DNA from: Sabulitectum sp036743055
GTDB taxonomy: Bacteria; Fermentibacterota; Fermentibacteria; Fermentibacterales; JCC-6
NCBI GenBank assembly: GCA_036743055.1
Contig: DAINQE010000004.1
Span: forward strand, 17,474-81,473
Direction of reading: 5' to 3'
DNA: 64,000 bases
The notes below the pieces were generated by a model. It searched no databases. It worked only from the letters and a program-made list of their open reading frames with translations, and was not told where the DNA came from. Position numbers and translations under genes: made by a program. This document shows positions 24,706 to 34,202 of the stretch, in pieces. Position 1 is the stretch's first letter. Every line of letters begins with the position of its first letter.

Positions 24706-27641
24706 GGTGTCCAGGGTGGAAACATGCTCCGGGGTGCCGCAAGCGATCACTTCGCCGCCGGCGTCGCCGCCGTCAGGCCCCAGATCTATAACCCAGTCAG
24801 CGTTGGCGATAACATCCATGTTGTGTTCGATGACCACCACGGTGTTACCGGCTCGGACAAGCTTGTCCAGGACCTTGAGCAGCTTGCTGACATCGTGGGG
24901 ATGGAGTCCTGTGGTGGGCTCGTCGAGTATGTAGAGGGTGTGTGTGGTGGAAGGGCGGGAAAGCTCCTTCGCCAGCTTAACCCTCTGGGCCTCTCCGCCG
25001 GAGAGGGTGGGAGCGGGCTGTCCCAGCTGTATGTAGCCAAGTCCCACTTCATCTATGACCTTCAGTGTGGAATACACCGAGGGTATCCGCTCGAAGAGAT
25101 CCATTGCGTTCTCTATGGTAAGGTCAAGTATCTCCGAAATGCTGTGTTCACGGAACTTGATCTTCAGGGTCTCCCTGTTGAAGCGGTGGCCGCCGCAGGT
25201 CTCGCATTCTATGAAAACGTCGGGAAGGAAGTGCATTTCGATTCGCTTCACGCCTGCGCCCCTGCAGTCTTCGCACCGGCCGCCTTTCACGTTGAAGCTG
25301 AACCTTCCCGGCTTGTATCCCCTGATCCGTGATTCCGGGAGTTCTGCGAAGAGGTTCCTTATGCTGTCGAACACCTTGGTGTATGTGGCAGGGTTCGACC
25401 TGGGGGTCCTCCCTATGGGATCCTGTGAGATGTTGATGACCTTGTCTATGTGCTGGAGGCCCTGGATAGCTTCATAGGGCCCGGGTTTTCTCCTGGACGT
25501 TCCCCCTGTGAGCCTGGATACAGCGGGATAGAGGGTCTGGCTTATCAGAGAGCTTTTCCCGGAGCCGGAGACACCCGTTACGGCAACGAACCTTCCCAGG
25601 GGAATGTCGATGTCAACTGATTTGAGGTTGTGCAGGCTGGCACNNNNNNNNNNNNNNNNNNNNNNNNNNNNNNNNNNNNNNNNNNNNNNNNNNNNNNNNN
25701 NNNNNNNNNNNNNNNNNNNNNNNNNNNNNNNNNNNNNNNNNNNAACCTTCCCAGGGGAATGTCGATGTCAACTGATTTGAGGTTGTGCAGGCTGGCACCT
25801 TTCATCGTTAAGTGCTTAGTCTTGCCTGTTCTGGGCTCTCCGAGCCTGACTATGGTGCGTCTGCCGGAAAGGTAGGAACCTGTGATGGAGTCCGGATGGG
25901 CCATTATCTCTTCCGGGGTTCCCTGGGCCACCAGTCTGCCTCCATGGGAGCCGGCTCCAGGGCCGAAGTCGACGATATGGTCGGCGGCGAGAAGGGTGTC
26001 GGTGTCGTGTTCCACCACTATCACGGTGTTACCGATGTCCCGCAGGTGCTTAAGGGTTTCCAGGAGTCTGGAGTTGTCCCTGGGATGAAGACCGACAGTG
26101 GGTTCGTCAAGCACGTAAAGAACACCGGTAAGCCCGCTGCCGATCTGGCTGGCAAGCCTTATGCGTTGCGCCTCTCCACCGGAGAGGGATGGAGCGGCGC
26201 GGTTCAGGGTGAGGTAATGCAGACCCACGTTCCGCAGGAACTCCAGCCGGGATGATATCTCCCTGAGAAGCCTTTCGGCGATGTTCTTCTGGTAATCGGT
26301 GAGCTTGACCTTCTCGAAGAACTCCAGCGCGTCCCCGACTGTCATGTCGGAGACCTCCTGTATCCCCAGACCTCCGATAAGAACGGCCCTTGCCTCCTCC
26401 CGGACCCGGGTTCCGTGGCATTTGTCGCAGGTGTATTTACGGAAGAACTTCTCGTAGTACTTCCGCATATCGTCGCTGCCGGTCTGGTGATAGAGACGCT
26501 CTATACGATTGACAACGCCTTCGAAGGGGCCGTTCCAGGCGCCGGAGGAGTTGGAGGTCTTCCAGTTGATGCTGAATTCCCTGGTACCCGAACCATAGAG
26601 GATGGTGTTCCTGGCTTCTTCAGGAAGCCTCATCCAGGGGGTGTTCAGGTTGAAATCCATCTCCCGGGAGAGGGTTCTCAGGGATGCTGCCACCCATCCC
26701 TGGGGTATTCCCCAGGGTACCACCGCGCCGGCCTTGATTGACATTGCAGGCCTGGGAACCACCAGATCCGGGTCGACCTTAAGCGTGTACCCCAGTCCGG
26801 AGCACTCGGGGCACATCCCCACGGGGTTGTTGAAACTGAAAAGCTGGGGAGACATCTCCGGGAGGCTTATTCCGCAGTGGATACAGGCGTTGTGCTCGCT
26901 CATGGTGAGCTCTTCCCCTGAATCAGCATCCATAACGGAAATTATTCCCTTACCAAGTCTCGCCGCGGTCTCGATGGAGTCGTTCAGCCTGCTGTCCAGT
27001 CCCGGGCCGGTCACCAGCCTGTCGACCACGACCGACAGGGTGTTCCTCTTCTTCGGGTCCAGGGTCTTCAGGTTCTCTATCTCCACGACCTCGCCGTTGA
27101 GCAGAGCCCTTACGAAGCCCTTTTCCCTTAGTTCGGCCAGCAGGTCCTGATGGGCTCCCTTCCTGTTGGTCAGTACAGGGGCCGTTATGTATATCCTTTT
27201 TCCAGCCGGCATATCCAGGACCGCATCGGTCATCTGCTGGGTCGTCTGGGTGGTCACTGCCCGTCCGCAGGACGGGCAGTGGGGCTCTCCGGCCCTGGCC
27301 CAGAGTACTCTGAGGTAATCGGAAATCTCCGTTACCGTACCGACGGTTGATCTTGGGTTGTGACTTACTGTCTTCTGTTCTATGGAGATAGCAGGGGAGA
27401 GACCGTCGATGGAGTCGAAATCTGGCTTCTCCATCTGCCCCAGGAACATCCTGGCATAGGAGGAGAGGGATTCTATGTAGCGCCTCTGCCCCTCGGCGTA
27501 GAGGGTGTCGAATGCGAAGGAGCTTTTCCCTGAGCCGGAAACCCCTGAACACACCACCAGCGCGTACTTGGGCATCTCCAGAGAGACCCCCTGCAGGTTG
27601 TGTTCCCTGGCTCCCCTGACCGTGATCTTTTCTCTGGACAT
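24649..27641 (-). CDS. uvrA: Excinuclease ABC subunit A, split by a false assembly gap
   Basis: UvrA is the damage-recognition ATPase of nucleotide excision repair. ATG 27641 (GGGGAG upstream) starts MSREKITVRG. The first ABC half has GVSGSGKSSFAFDTLYAEG and the first zinc module (CPSCGRA ... CIHCGISL). Signature LSGGEAQRIRLA and VLDEPTVGLHPRD follow. The second half has GVSGSGKSSLISQTLYP, zinc CEDCRGAG/CETCGG, LSGGEAQRVKLAKEL and ILDEPTTGLHPHD. The chain is broken by 100 Ns flanked by the same 55 bp. Removing 155 bp leaves 2838 nt, exactly 946 codons (945 aa, close to 940 in E. coli), so the gene is almost certainly intact. Confidence 0.96.
25589..25798. other. 55-bp duplicated contig ends around a false 100-N gap
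   Basis: Bases 25589-25643 and 25744-25798 are identical over 55 bp and flank 100 Ns (25644-25743). This is what is left when two overlapping contigs are scaffolded without merging; 55 is a common assembler k-mer size. It is not a biological repeat. Confidence 0.93.
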
Positions 27642-27801
27642 CTGACTCCCCGGTTGAAACGAGCCATTAATATACACAAAGAGTTTTTCCCCATGCACAT
27701 GTGTGCCACAATAGCACCTCTGATGGAGAGGGGCACTTCAAGATATGGTAATGCGAATCGTAACATATTGCGCTGTAATTCAATGCAAAATTGAAACCCT
27801 A

Positions 27802-27817
27802 TGGCAAGGCATTTGCT
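27802..27817 (+). promoter_or_regulatory. Sigma-54 (-24/-12) promoter of dnaK-grpE-dnaJ
   Basis: TGGCA (27802-27806), six bases, then TTGCT (27813-27817) matches the sigma-54 consensus. The GG (27803-27804) and GC (27815-27816) are exactly 10 bp apart. The predicted start lies near 27828, about 80 nt before the dnaK ATG. No CIRCE element is seen. This 265-bp region (27642-27906) is AT-rich compared with its surroundings and also holds the divergent uvrA upstream region. Confidence 0.6.
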
Positions 27818-27834
27818 TGATTGCTATACGCATG

Positions 27835-27868
27835 ATGAGTGAACGGCATACGAGCAAATTATACTCAT
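27835..27868 (+). promoter_or_regulatory. Inverted repeat with a -10-like box in the dnaK leader
   Basis: ATGAGT (27835-27840) and ACTCAT (27863-27868) form an inverted repeat 22 bp apart. The right arm overlaps TATACT (27860-27865), a good -10 box without a convincing -35. It could be an operator or a second, heat- or vegetative-type promoter. Support is limited. Confidence 0.3.
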
Positions 27869-27906
27869 AAAAATAGATGCGAATAGCATAATAAGGAGGT
27901 TACAAA

Positions 27907-29808
27907 ATGAGCAAGGTGATAGGAATAGACCTGGGAACCACCAACTCCTGCGTTGCAGTCATGGAGGGCGGCGAACCGGTGGTCATCCCGAACGCCGAGG
28001 GCACCAGGACCACCCCATCAGTGGTGGCATTCAACGACAACGGCGAAAGACACATAGGCGTGGTTGCCCGGAGGCAGGCGGTAGCCAACCCCGGTAAGAC
28101 CATTTTCTCCATAAAGCGTTTCATGGGAATGCATTACTCCGAAGCCGAAAAGGAAGCCAAGAGGGTTCCCTTCAAGGTGGTGGAGGGCAAGAACGGCGAC
28201 GCCTGGGTGGAGGTTTCAGGCAAGAAGTACTCCCCGCCTGAGATAAGCGCCATGATCCTTCAGAAAATGAAGAAGACGGCAGAGGACTACCTGGGCGAGA
28301 AGGTCACCCAGGCGGTGATAACGGTGCCTGCTTACTTCAATGACAGTCAGCGCCAGGCCACCAAGGATGCCGGAAGGATAGCCGGTCTCGAGGTGCTGAG
28401 GATAGTCAACGAGCCCACGGCTGCATCTCTTGCCTACGGGATGGACAAGGAGAAGGGTAACGCGACAATAGCGGTATACGACCTTGGCGGAGGCACCTTC
28501 GACATATCCGTCCTTGAGATCGGTGACGGAGTTTTCGAGGTTAAGTCCACCAACGGCGATACTCATCTTGGAGGAGACGACTTCGACCAGGTAGTAATGG
28601 ACTGGATGGTCTCCGAGTTCAAGAAGCAGCAGGGGATCGACCTTTCCCAGGATCAGATGGCCATTCAGAGGCTCAAGGAAGCAGCCGAGAAGGCTAAGTG
28701 CGAGCTTTCAACCACAATGAGCACCGATATAAGCCTTCCCTTCGTAACTGCCGACGCCACTGGCCCCAAGCATCTCAACATGACCCTGTCCAGGGCCAAG
28801 TTCGAGCAGCTTGCCGGCGACCTGGTCCAGAAGACCGTTCAGCCCTGCCTCAACGCTCTGAAGGACGCAAGGGTAAAGCCCGAGGACATCAGCGAAGTCA
28901 TCCTGGTGGGAGGGATGACCAGGATGCCCCTGGTTCAGCAGAAGGTTACCGAGATCTTCAAGAAGGAGCCCCACAGGGGAGTGAACCCCGACGAGGTGGT
29001 CGCCATCGGTGCCGCCATCCAGGCCGGAGTGCTCAGCGGAGACATCAAGGATGTCCTTCTTCTGGATGTTACCCCCCTGACCTTGGGCATAGAGACCCTC
29101 GGCGCGGTGTTCACCCCGATCATCGAGAGGAACACAACCGTTCCCACGAAGAAGAGTCAGATCTTCAGCACCGCGGCGGACAACCAGACAAGCGTGGAGA
29201 TACATGTGCTCCAGGGCGAGAGGAAGATGGCCGCGGATAACCGCACACTGGGCAGGTTTACACTGGAAGGCATTCCACCTGCTCCCAGGGGCCTTCCCCA
29301 GATCGAGGTGGAGTTCGACATAGACGCCAACGGAATAGTCCACGTTTCCGCAAAGGACAAGGCAACGGGCAAAGAGCAGAAGATCAGGATAGAATCCTCC
29401 AGCGGTCTTTCCGAAGCCGACATCGAGAAGATGGTCAAGGACGCGGAGGTGCATTCCGCAGAGGACGACAAGCGGAGAGCCGCTGTGGAGACAAGGAACA
29501 AGGGCGAGAATCTGGCTTACCAGGTGGAGAAGCAGATCGCCGAAATGGGAGACAAGCTCGATCCCGCCGACAAGGCGAAGCTGGAGGAAGCGGTTTCCGA
29601 CACGAGGAAGGCCCTTGAGGGAGAGGACGACTCTGTTGTATCCTCCAGTGTGGATGCCCTGGAGAAGACCTGGCAGGAAGTCGGCGCCAGGTTCTACCAG
29701 CAGCACGGGCAGCAGCCCGGAGAACAGCAGCCCGGACCGGACCATGAGGATGACGGCGGAAAAGGCGACGACACAGTGGACGCCGACTTTGAAGTGGTGG
29801 ATGACTGA
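27907..29808 (+). CDS. dnaK: Chaperone DnaK (Hsp70)
   Basis: This ATP-driven Hsp70 chaperone is 633 aa, the normal length. It opens with IGIDLGTTNSCVAVMEGG and contains RQATKDAGRIAGLEVLRIVN, VYDLGGGTFDISVLEIGDG and VILVGGMTRMPLVQ in the nucleotide-binding domain. The substrate-binding domain has LLDVTPLTLGIETLG and FSTAADNQTSVEIHVLQGER. The lid ends in a Gln/Gly/Asp-rich tail finishing in ADFEVVDD, close to the EEVD-like end of many bacterial DnaKs. AAGGAGG precedes ATG 27907. It shares 1 bp with grpE, forming an operon with grpE and dnaJ. Confidence 0.98.
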   Translation: MSKVIGIDLGTTNSCVAVMEGGEPVVIPNAEGTRTTPSVVAFNDNGERHIGVVARRQAVANPGKTIFSIKRFMGMHYSEAEKEAKRVPFKVVEGKNGDAWVEVSGKKYSPPEISAMILQKMKKTAEDYLGEKVTQAVITVPAYFNDSQRQATKDAGRIAGLEVLRIVNEPTAASLAYGMDKEKGNATIAVYDLGGGTFDISVLEIGDGVFEVKSTNGDTHLGGDDFDQVVMDWMVSEFKKQQGIDLSQDQMAIQRLKEAAEKAKCELSTTMSTDISLPFVTADATGPKHLNMTLSRAKFEQLAGDLVQKTVQPCLNALKDARVKPEDISEVILVGGMTRMPLVQQKVTEIFKKEPHRGVNPDEVVAIGAAIQAGVLSGDIKDVLLLDVTPLTLGIETLGAVFTPIIERNTTVPTKKSQIFSTAADNQTSVEIHVLQGERKMAADNRTLGRFTLEGIPPAPRGLPQIEVEFDIDANGIVHVSAKDKATGKEQKIRIESSSGLSEADIEKMVKDAEVHSAEDDKRRAAVETRNKGENLAYQVEKQIAEMGDKLDPADKAKLEEAVSDTRKALEGEDDSVVSSSVDALEKTWQEVGARFYQQHGQQPGEQQPGPDHEDDGGKGDDTVDADFEVVDD

Positions 29809-30404
29809 TGAGCGATCCCAGAAGACCAGGAAACGGCGGATCCAGGAGAAGCGGCAAATCCCGCAGACCAGCCACCGAGCAGGAACCGGCTCCACCTGAG
29901 GTGAAGGAAGAACCTGCCCTGGAGGACATACCTTCTGAAGAGCCTGCCGCCCTGAAGGACTACGATGAGCTGATGGAAAAATTCCAGCGCCTTGCCGCTG
30001 AGTTCGACAACTACAGGAAAAGGCAGGCAAGGGATTTCAACAGGCTCATCGAGCAGGGAAGAAAGAAGCTGGTGGAGGAGCTGCTCATCGTACTGGACAA
30101 CTTCGACAGGGCCAGGGCCACCGCCCAGGGTGAGCACTCCGACAAGGAGATAGTGGACGGCATCATGCAGACATCCGACCAGCTCAGGAACATCCTCAGG
30201 AAAGAGGGGCTGGAGGAGGTCTCCACGGAACCCGGCGACCACTTCGACCCCAATGTTCATGAAGCCATGTTCGCCGAGGACATGGAGGAGGGCGACTTCG
30301 ACGTGGTCCTGGAGGTATACCAGAAGGCGTACAGGTTCGGACAGGACCTTCTCAGACCAGCACGGGTGAAGGTCGGAAGGGCGCCGGGAAGGAATGGGGG
30401 TTGA
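29808..30404 (+). CDS. grpE: Nucleotide exchange factor GrpE
   Basis: GrpE releases ADP from DnaK. The 198-residue protein has a charged low-complexity N-terminus, a long coiled-coil helix (DYDELMEKFQRLAAEFDNYRK, residues about 48-68 onward), the ELLIVLDNFDRA segment and the C-terminal beta wing (VVLEVYQKAYRFGQDLLRPARVKV). ATG 29808 shares its A with the dnaK stop codon, so translation is coupled. Confidence 0.95.
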   Translation: MSDPRRPGNGGSRRSGKSRRPATEQEPAPPEVKEEPALEDIPSEEPAALKDYDELMEKFQRLAAEFDNYRKRQARDFNRLIEQGRKKLVEELLIVLDNFDRARATAQGEHSDKEIVDGIMQTSDQLRNILRKEGLEEVSTEPGDHFDPNVHEAMFAEDMEEGDFDVVLEVYQKAYRFGQDLLRPARVKVGRAPGRNGG

Positions 30405-30410
30405 TGTTAG

Positions 30411-31406
30411 TTGAACAAAGACCTTTACGAGATCCTGGGCGTCGGGGAGAAAGCAACCGCTGAGGAACTGAGGAAAGCTTACCGGGATCTGGCAAAGAAA
30501 TACCATCCGGACGCCAATCGTGGCGACAAGGATGCGGAAGAGCGTTTCAAGGCCATATCCGACGCCTACGACATACTGGGGAACCCGGAGAAACGAGAGA
30601 AGTATGACCAGATGCGCCGGGGGGGGCATGATCCCTTCGCCGGAGCCGCCGGCACCGAGGGATTCTCCGACCTGAGCGATATCCTCAGGTCCATGTTCGG
30701 CGGATCGATGGATCCCTTCGGGGGCAGGTCTTCAGCCCCGGCGGCAACCGCCGTGGAGGTGGAGATACCCTTCGTGACCGCCGCGCGGGGCGGTACCATC
30801 GAGAAGATGATAACCCTTCCTTCCAGGTGTTCCCAGTGCGGAGGCGCCGGAGGGAGCGGAAGGGAGACATGCGCGAGCTGCGGAGGATCCGGCAGGGTCT
30901 CCTCCGGAGGTGGCTTCTTCTCCACTGTTCATCCCTGCGCGAATTGCGGCGGCAGGGGTTACACACTGAAGAGCATCTGCTCCGCTTGCGGTGGAAAAGG
31001 AACCATACAGCAAAGGGAGAAGGTTTCCCTGGGGATACCGCCGGGTTCCTCTGATGGAACGGTTCTTCGGGCCAGCATCAACGGCTCGGAGGTGCATGTT
31101 CACCTTCGCGTGAAGCCGGATCGCTTCTTCAGAAGGCAGGGCAGGGACATACTGTGCAGCGTAACGGTGACGGCCCCCCAGGCAGTGCTAGGGGCATCGC
31201 TCATGGTCAGGACGCTGGACGGGAAGGTCAAGCTCAAGGTCCCCCCGGGCACCCAGCCGGGTTCGGTCCTCAGGCTCAGGGGAAAGGGAATTACGCATAA
31301 CGGCATAACGGGAGATCAGCTTGTTACGGTGGAGGTTAAGCTTCCCGCCAAGCTGACCGAATCCCAGAGGAAGCTATGGGAAAAAGTCAGGGAGAGCAGC
31401 TCCTGA
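30411..31406 (+). CDS. dnaJ: Co-chaperone DnaJ
   Basis: DnaJ delivers clients to DnaK and triggers its ATPase. The J domain (residues 1-65) has YHPDANRGD with the HPD motif. A short Gly/Phe linker follows (GGSMDPFGGRS). Four CxxCxGxG zinc repeats follow: CSQCGGAG, CASCGGSG, CANCGGRG and CSACGGKG. The C-terminal client domains follow. At 331 aa it is about 40 residues shorter than E. coli DnaJ, mainly in the linker and tail. The start is TTG 30411; no ATG fits the J-domain frame. Confidence 0.95.
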   Translation: MNKDLYEILGVGEKATAEELRKAYRDLAKKYHPDANRGDKDAEERFKAISDAYDILGNPEKREKYDQMRRGGHDPFAGAAGTEGFSDLSDILRSMFGGSMDPFGGRSSAPAATAVEVEIPFVTAARGGTIEKMITLPSRCSQCGGAGGSGRETCASCGGSGRVSSGGGFFSTVHPCANCGGRGYTLKSICSACGGKGTIQQREKVSLGIPPGSSDGTVLRASINGSEVHVHLRVKPDRFFRRQGRDILCSVTVTAPQAVLGASLMVRTLDGKVKLKVPPGTQPGSVLRLRGKGITHNGITGDQLVTVEVKLPAKLTESQRKLWEKVRESSS

Positions 31407-31425
31407 CGGACAGGGAGAGAACACC

Positions 31426-31605
31426 ATGAACTATTCGTACCTGATCCTTGTGGCGGCCGGCCTGGTCATGGCCATTACCGGCTTCGTGAGAAACGGCAGG
31501 ACCGAAGGAACCGCCCTGGGCCCGGCGCTTCTCTTCCTGCTTGGGATAATGTCCCTTACCCTGGGGATACTCCTCACAAGCGTACCCGGCTTTTTCAAGG
31601 GCTAG
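31426..31605 (+). CDS. Small two-helix membrane protein, unknown
   Basis: This 59-residue protein has two hydrophobic helices (YLILVAAGLVMAITGFV and ALLFLLGIMSLTLGILL) joined by a short charged turn (RNGRTEG). GGGAGAG stands 7 nt before ATG 31426. It lies 19 bp after dnaJ and ends 6 bp before the convergent TPR gene, so it may be the last gene of the dnaK operon. I do not recognise the family. Confidence 0.65.
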   Translation: MNYSYLILVAAGLVMAITGFVRNGRTEGTALGPALLFLLGIMSLTLGILLTSVPGFFKG

Positions 31606-31611
31606 GGAGGG

Positions 31612-32349
31612 TCACTCCGCGAAGCCAAGCCTCTTGAGCTTGATGTGGAATGAGTCGAGGAGGGGGTCGTTAGGGTAGTTCTTAACCGCCTCGGTGACCA
31701 TTTTCCCCGCTTCCTCGAACTTTTCTTCCTTCACGGCCGCTCGTATCCTGTCGGCCCAGAGCATGGCACCGCTCTCTGGAACCCGGGGTTCTTCCTCCGG
31801 GGTCTCTGTCATTGAAGGTTCTTCCGTTACTTCCAGTCTCGAAAGAAGATCGTCAAGACCCGGGGCTTCGGGCATGAATTCGAAAGCTTTGCGGGAAGCT
31901 GCAACCGCCTTCCTGTGATCGCCTTCTTCAAGCTTCTTGAGCCCGATCTTGACCAGGTTCCCGGCCCTGATGCGGTTCTTCAGGCTTTCCAGTTTCTCCT
32001 CTACGGAGGGTTCATCAGGGAAGAGCTGCTGAGCTTTCTTCAGATAAGCCAGTGCCTTTGCGTCATTGCCCTGCTCCAGGGCCTGGTCGGAAAGCATGAA
32101 AGCTTTTTCGAGTTTTGGATCCATATCCTCGGTGCTGTTCCTTTCAGCTTTGGGTTGAGCGGGCCTGCGGCCGGGCTGTTCGGTGACGTTCTTCGACCTT
32201 TCCAGATTGAGGATCACCTCGGTTATCACCATTTCTCCGGGGTCGGCTTCCAGAGCTTTTCTCACGCAGTTTAAAGCGTCTTCCCTGCGGTCCTGATCCA
32301 GGTAATCCCTGGCCTGCAGCAGCAGATCCTCGACCCTGTTCTTTGTCAT
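31612..32349 (-). CDS. TPR-repeat protein, unknown role
   Basis: This soluble 245-residue protein consists of tetratricopeptide-like helix pairs (DYLDQDRREDALNCVRKALE near the N-terminus, GNDAKALAYLKKAQQLFP in the middle, DHRKAVAASRKAFEFMP later). Acidic linkers with Glu/Pro-rich sequence (PSMTETPEEEPRVPE) separate them. No signal peptide or catalytic motif is visible. It is likely a scaffold for protein contacts. The gene stands alone, convergent with the small membrane protein. Confidence 0.75.
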   Translation of the reverse strand: MTKNRVEDLLLQARDYLDQDRREDALNCVRKALEADPGEMVITEVILNLERSKNVTEQPGRRPAQPKAERNSTEDMDPKLEKAFMLSDQALEQGNDAKALAYLKKAQQLFPDEPSVEEKLESLKNRIRAGNLVKIGLKKLEEGDHRKAVAASRKAFEFMPEAPGLDDLLSRLEVTEEPSMTETPEEEPRVPESGAMLWADRIRAAVKEEKFEEAGKMVTEAVKNYPNDPLLDSFHIKLKRLGFAE

Positions 32350-32480
32350 TCAGGAACTTCTCCCCGGCGAAAACGTTTGTCCAGAGTGCAATATGGTAAC
32401 ACCCGATGCCTTCGATTCAATATAATTCCCAGCACGAAACGGAGTAACCCCCAACCGATGAAAACCCGGAAAGAGTAGGC

Positions 32481-34193
32481 ATGTCGCTCAAAGATCTTTT
32501 CCGCAACTTGAAGCCGTCTCCAAAGATGGAGCTGGTTTCCAGGGGGCCTGTGGAGCTTGTGGACCTTTCCCTGCGCGACGGCCAGCAGTCCCTGCTGGCC
32601 ACAAGGATGTCCACCGAACAGGTCATGAATCTTCTGCCCATGATACTGGATACGGGAGTGAAGCTTCTGGAGGTGTGGGGCGGGGCTACCTTGGACAGCG
32701 CCATGCGATACCTGAACGAGAGCCCCTTCGACAGACTGATGAAGATGAGCGAGGCGGCAGCTCCGTACAAAGCCGGACTCAGGGCCCTTTCCAGGGGCCA
32801 GAACCTTTTCGGGTACGATCCCTACCCCGATGACATAGTCAGGGATTTCAACAGGGAAGCTGTGAAGGCCGGCGTCAATGTGATGAGGATTTTCGACGCC
32901 CTGAACTATACGCCGAACTTCAAAGCGGCCCTTGACGGGGTGAACGAAGCAGGGGGCACCTTCGACGCCGCGGTATGCTACACCACCGGTGATCCGTACG
33001 ATGTGGATCACTTCGTGAAGAAGGCCCTGGAACTGGAGAAGATGGGCGCCCATATGGTGTCCGACAAGGACATGGCGGGGCTGAAGACCCCGGAGGACGC
33101 CTGGAAGTATTACACAGCCCTTAAGAGGAACCTCAGCGTGCCGGTGGTCTCCCATACCCACTGCACTCCTGGATTCGGCCACATCTCAGCGGTGATAGCC
33201 CTTCTCAGCGGTGTCGACAAGATAGATACGGCTTTCCTCCCCCTGGCCGGCGGTTCTTCCCATCCCTCCATCGAGCTGGTCTCGATCTTCGCCGAAGTGC
33301 TTGGCATCGAGACGGGGCTGGACCTTTCCGACAGGGTTCTGGAGCCCCTCCACGCCGCAATGCGCCAGGTAGTGGAAGATGTGGAGAAGGAGTTCAACCT
33401 GAAGGTCCACAGGTCTATCTGGCCGGGGAGGGACAGGCTCCTGCCCATGGCGGCAGACATTGTCAAGGACCTTGCCAGGGGCAGGATCGACAAGGCTCTG
33501 GAAACAACTCATTCCCTGGAGGCCGCCTGCGGCTTCCCTCCTCCCAACATCGAGGTTCTCAATGCCCAGATCCCCGGAGGCATGTACTCCAACTTCGTCA
33601 ATCAGCTGGCCAGGGACAACAAGTCGGAATACCTGGACAAGGCCCTCGAGGCGGTGCAGTCGGTGAGACAGAAAGCCGGCTGGTGTCCGCTGGTTACGCC
33701 CACCTCCCAGATAGTGGGCGTCAAGGCTTATTTCACCGCACTGGGCAAGTCGGTCAACCCGGTTCAGTACTTCAACCTCATAGCCGGTTACTACGGGAAG
33801 ACCCCGTTCCCCATCGATCCGGAGTACAGGCAGGAGGTCTGCGGTTTCTCCGACGAGAGGGAATACGACTCCTCAGGTTTCAACCGTGAGATCCCCAACG
33901 CCTCTGGAACCGAGCTTCCCCTGGCCGAAACTACGCATGAGAAGCTGCTCTACTACCTGTTCCCCGACAGTTCCGGAAAGAGCTACCTCGAGGGTCTCAG
34001 GCAGAAGGAATGGGAGAAGGTCCAGCAGAAGCGCAGGGCCGAGGAGGAGGAAAAACGGAATGCAAGAAGGGCCGAGCTGGAGAAGAATGCACTGATTAAC
34101 CGCTTCTCCGATGACATGGATTCCCTCTCTGAAGGTTTGTCGAAGGCGGTGGGGAACGGTGGGGCCTTTGCCCGTGAAACAGGTGAGAACTAG
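32481..34193 (+). CDS. Biotin-dependent carboxyltransferase subunit (PycB/OadA type), without biotinyl domain
   Basis: The TIM-barrel carboxyltransferase domain (residues about 20-300) has LSLRDGQQSLLATRMS (metal site), VWGGATLDSAMRYL, the carbamylated-lysine region VSDKDMAGL and the metal ligands SHTHCTPG. The conserved post-barrel domain (CGFPPPNIEVLNAQIPGGM ... LVTPTSQIVG) follows. There is no C-terminal EAMKM biotinyl site. Instead the chain ends in a charged coiled coil (KEWEKVQQKRRAEEEEKRNA). The enzyme must use a separate biotin carrier for pyruvate carboxylation or oxaloacetate decarboxylation; the direction is unclear. A TATAAT at 32421 may be its -10. Confidence 0.9.
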   Translation: MSLKDLFRNLKPSPKMELVSRGPVELVDLSLRDGQQSLLATRMSTEQVMNLLPMILDTGVKLLEVWGGATLDSAMRYLNESPFDRLMKMSEAAAPYKAGLRALSRGQNLFGYDPYPDDIVRDFNREAVKAGVNVMRIFDALNYTPNFKAALDGVNEAGGTFDAAVCYTTGDPYDVDHFVKKALELEKMGAHMVSDKDMAGLKTPEDAWKYYTALKRNLSVPVVSHTHCTPGFGHISAVIALLSGVDKIDTAFLPLAGGSSHPSIELVSIFAEVLGIETGLDLSDRVLEPLHAAMRQVVEDVEKEFNLKVHRSIWPGRDRLLPMAADIVKDLARGRIDKALETTHSLEAACGFPPPNIEVLNAQIPGGMYSNFVNQLARDNKSEYLDKALEAVQSVRQKAGWCPLVTPTSQIVGVKAYFTALGKSVNPVQYFNLIAGYYGKTPFPIDPEYRQEVCGFSDEREYDSSGFNREIPNASGTELPLAETTHEKLLYYLFPDSSGKSYLEGLRQKEWEKVQQKRRAEEEEKRNARRAELEKNALINRFSDDMDSLSEGLSKAVGNGGAFARETGEN

Positions 34194-34202
34194 ACGGGGT
34201 AT

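Noticed and set aside
25613..25798. Small gene crossing the Ns on the minus strand
   Set aside because: It exists only because of the duplicated contig ends and the Ns; the right frame is uvrA.
27692..27712. Sigma-54 promoter on the minus strand for uvrA
   Set aside because: TGGCACACATGTGCAT looks similar, but the GG and GC are 9 bp apart instead of 10, and sigma-54 spacing is strict.
27642..27906. CIRCE (HrcA) operator before dnaK
   Set aside because: No TTAGCACTC/GAGTGCTAA pair with a 9-bp spacer is present; the only inverted repeat (ATGAGT/ACTCAT) has a 22-bp spacer.
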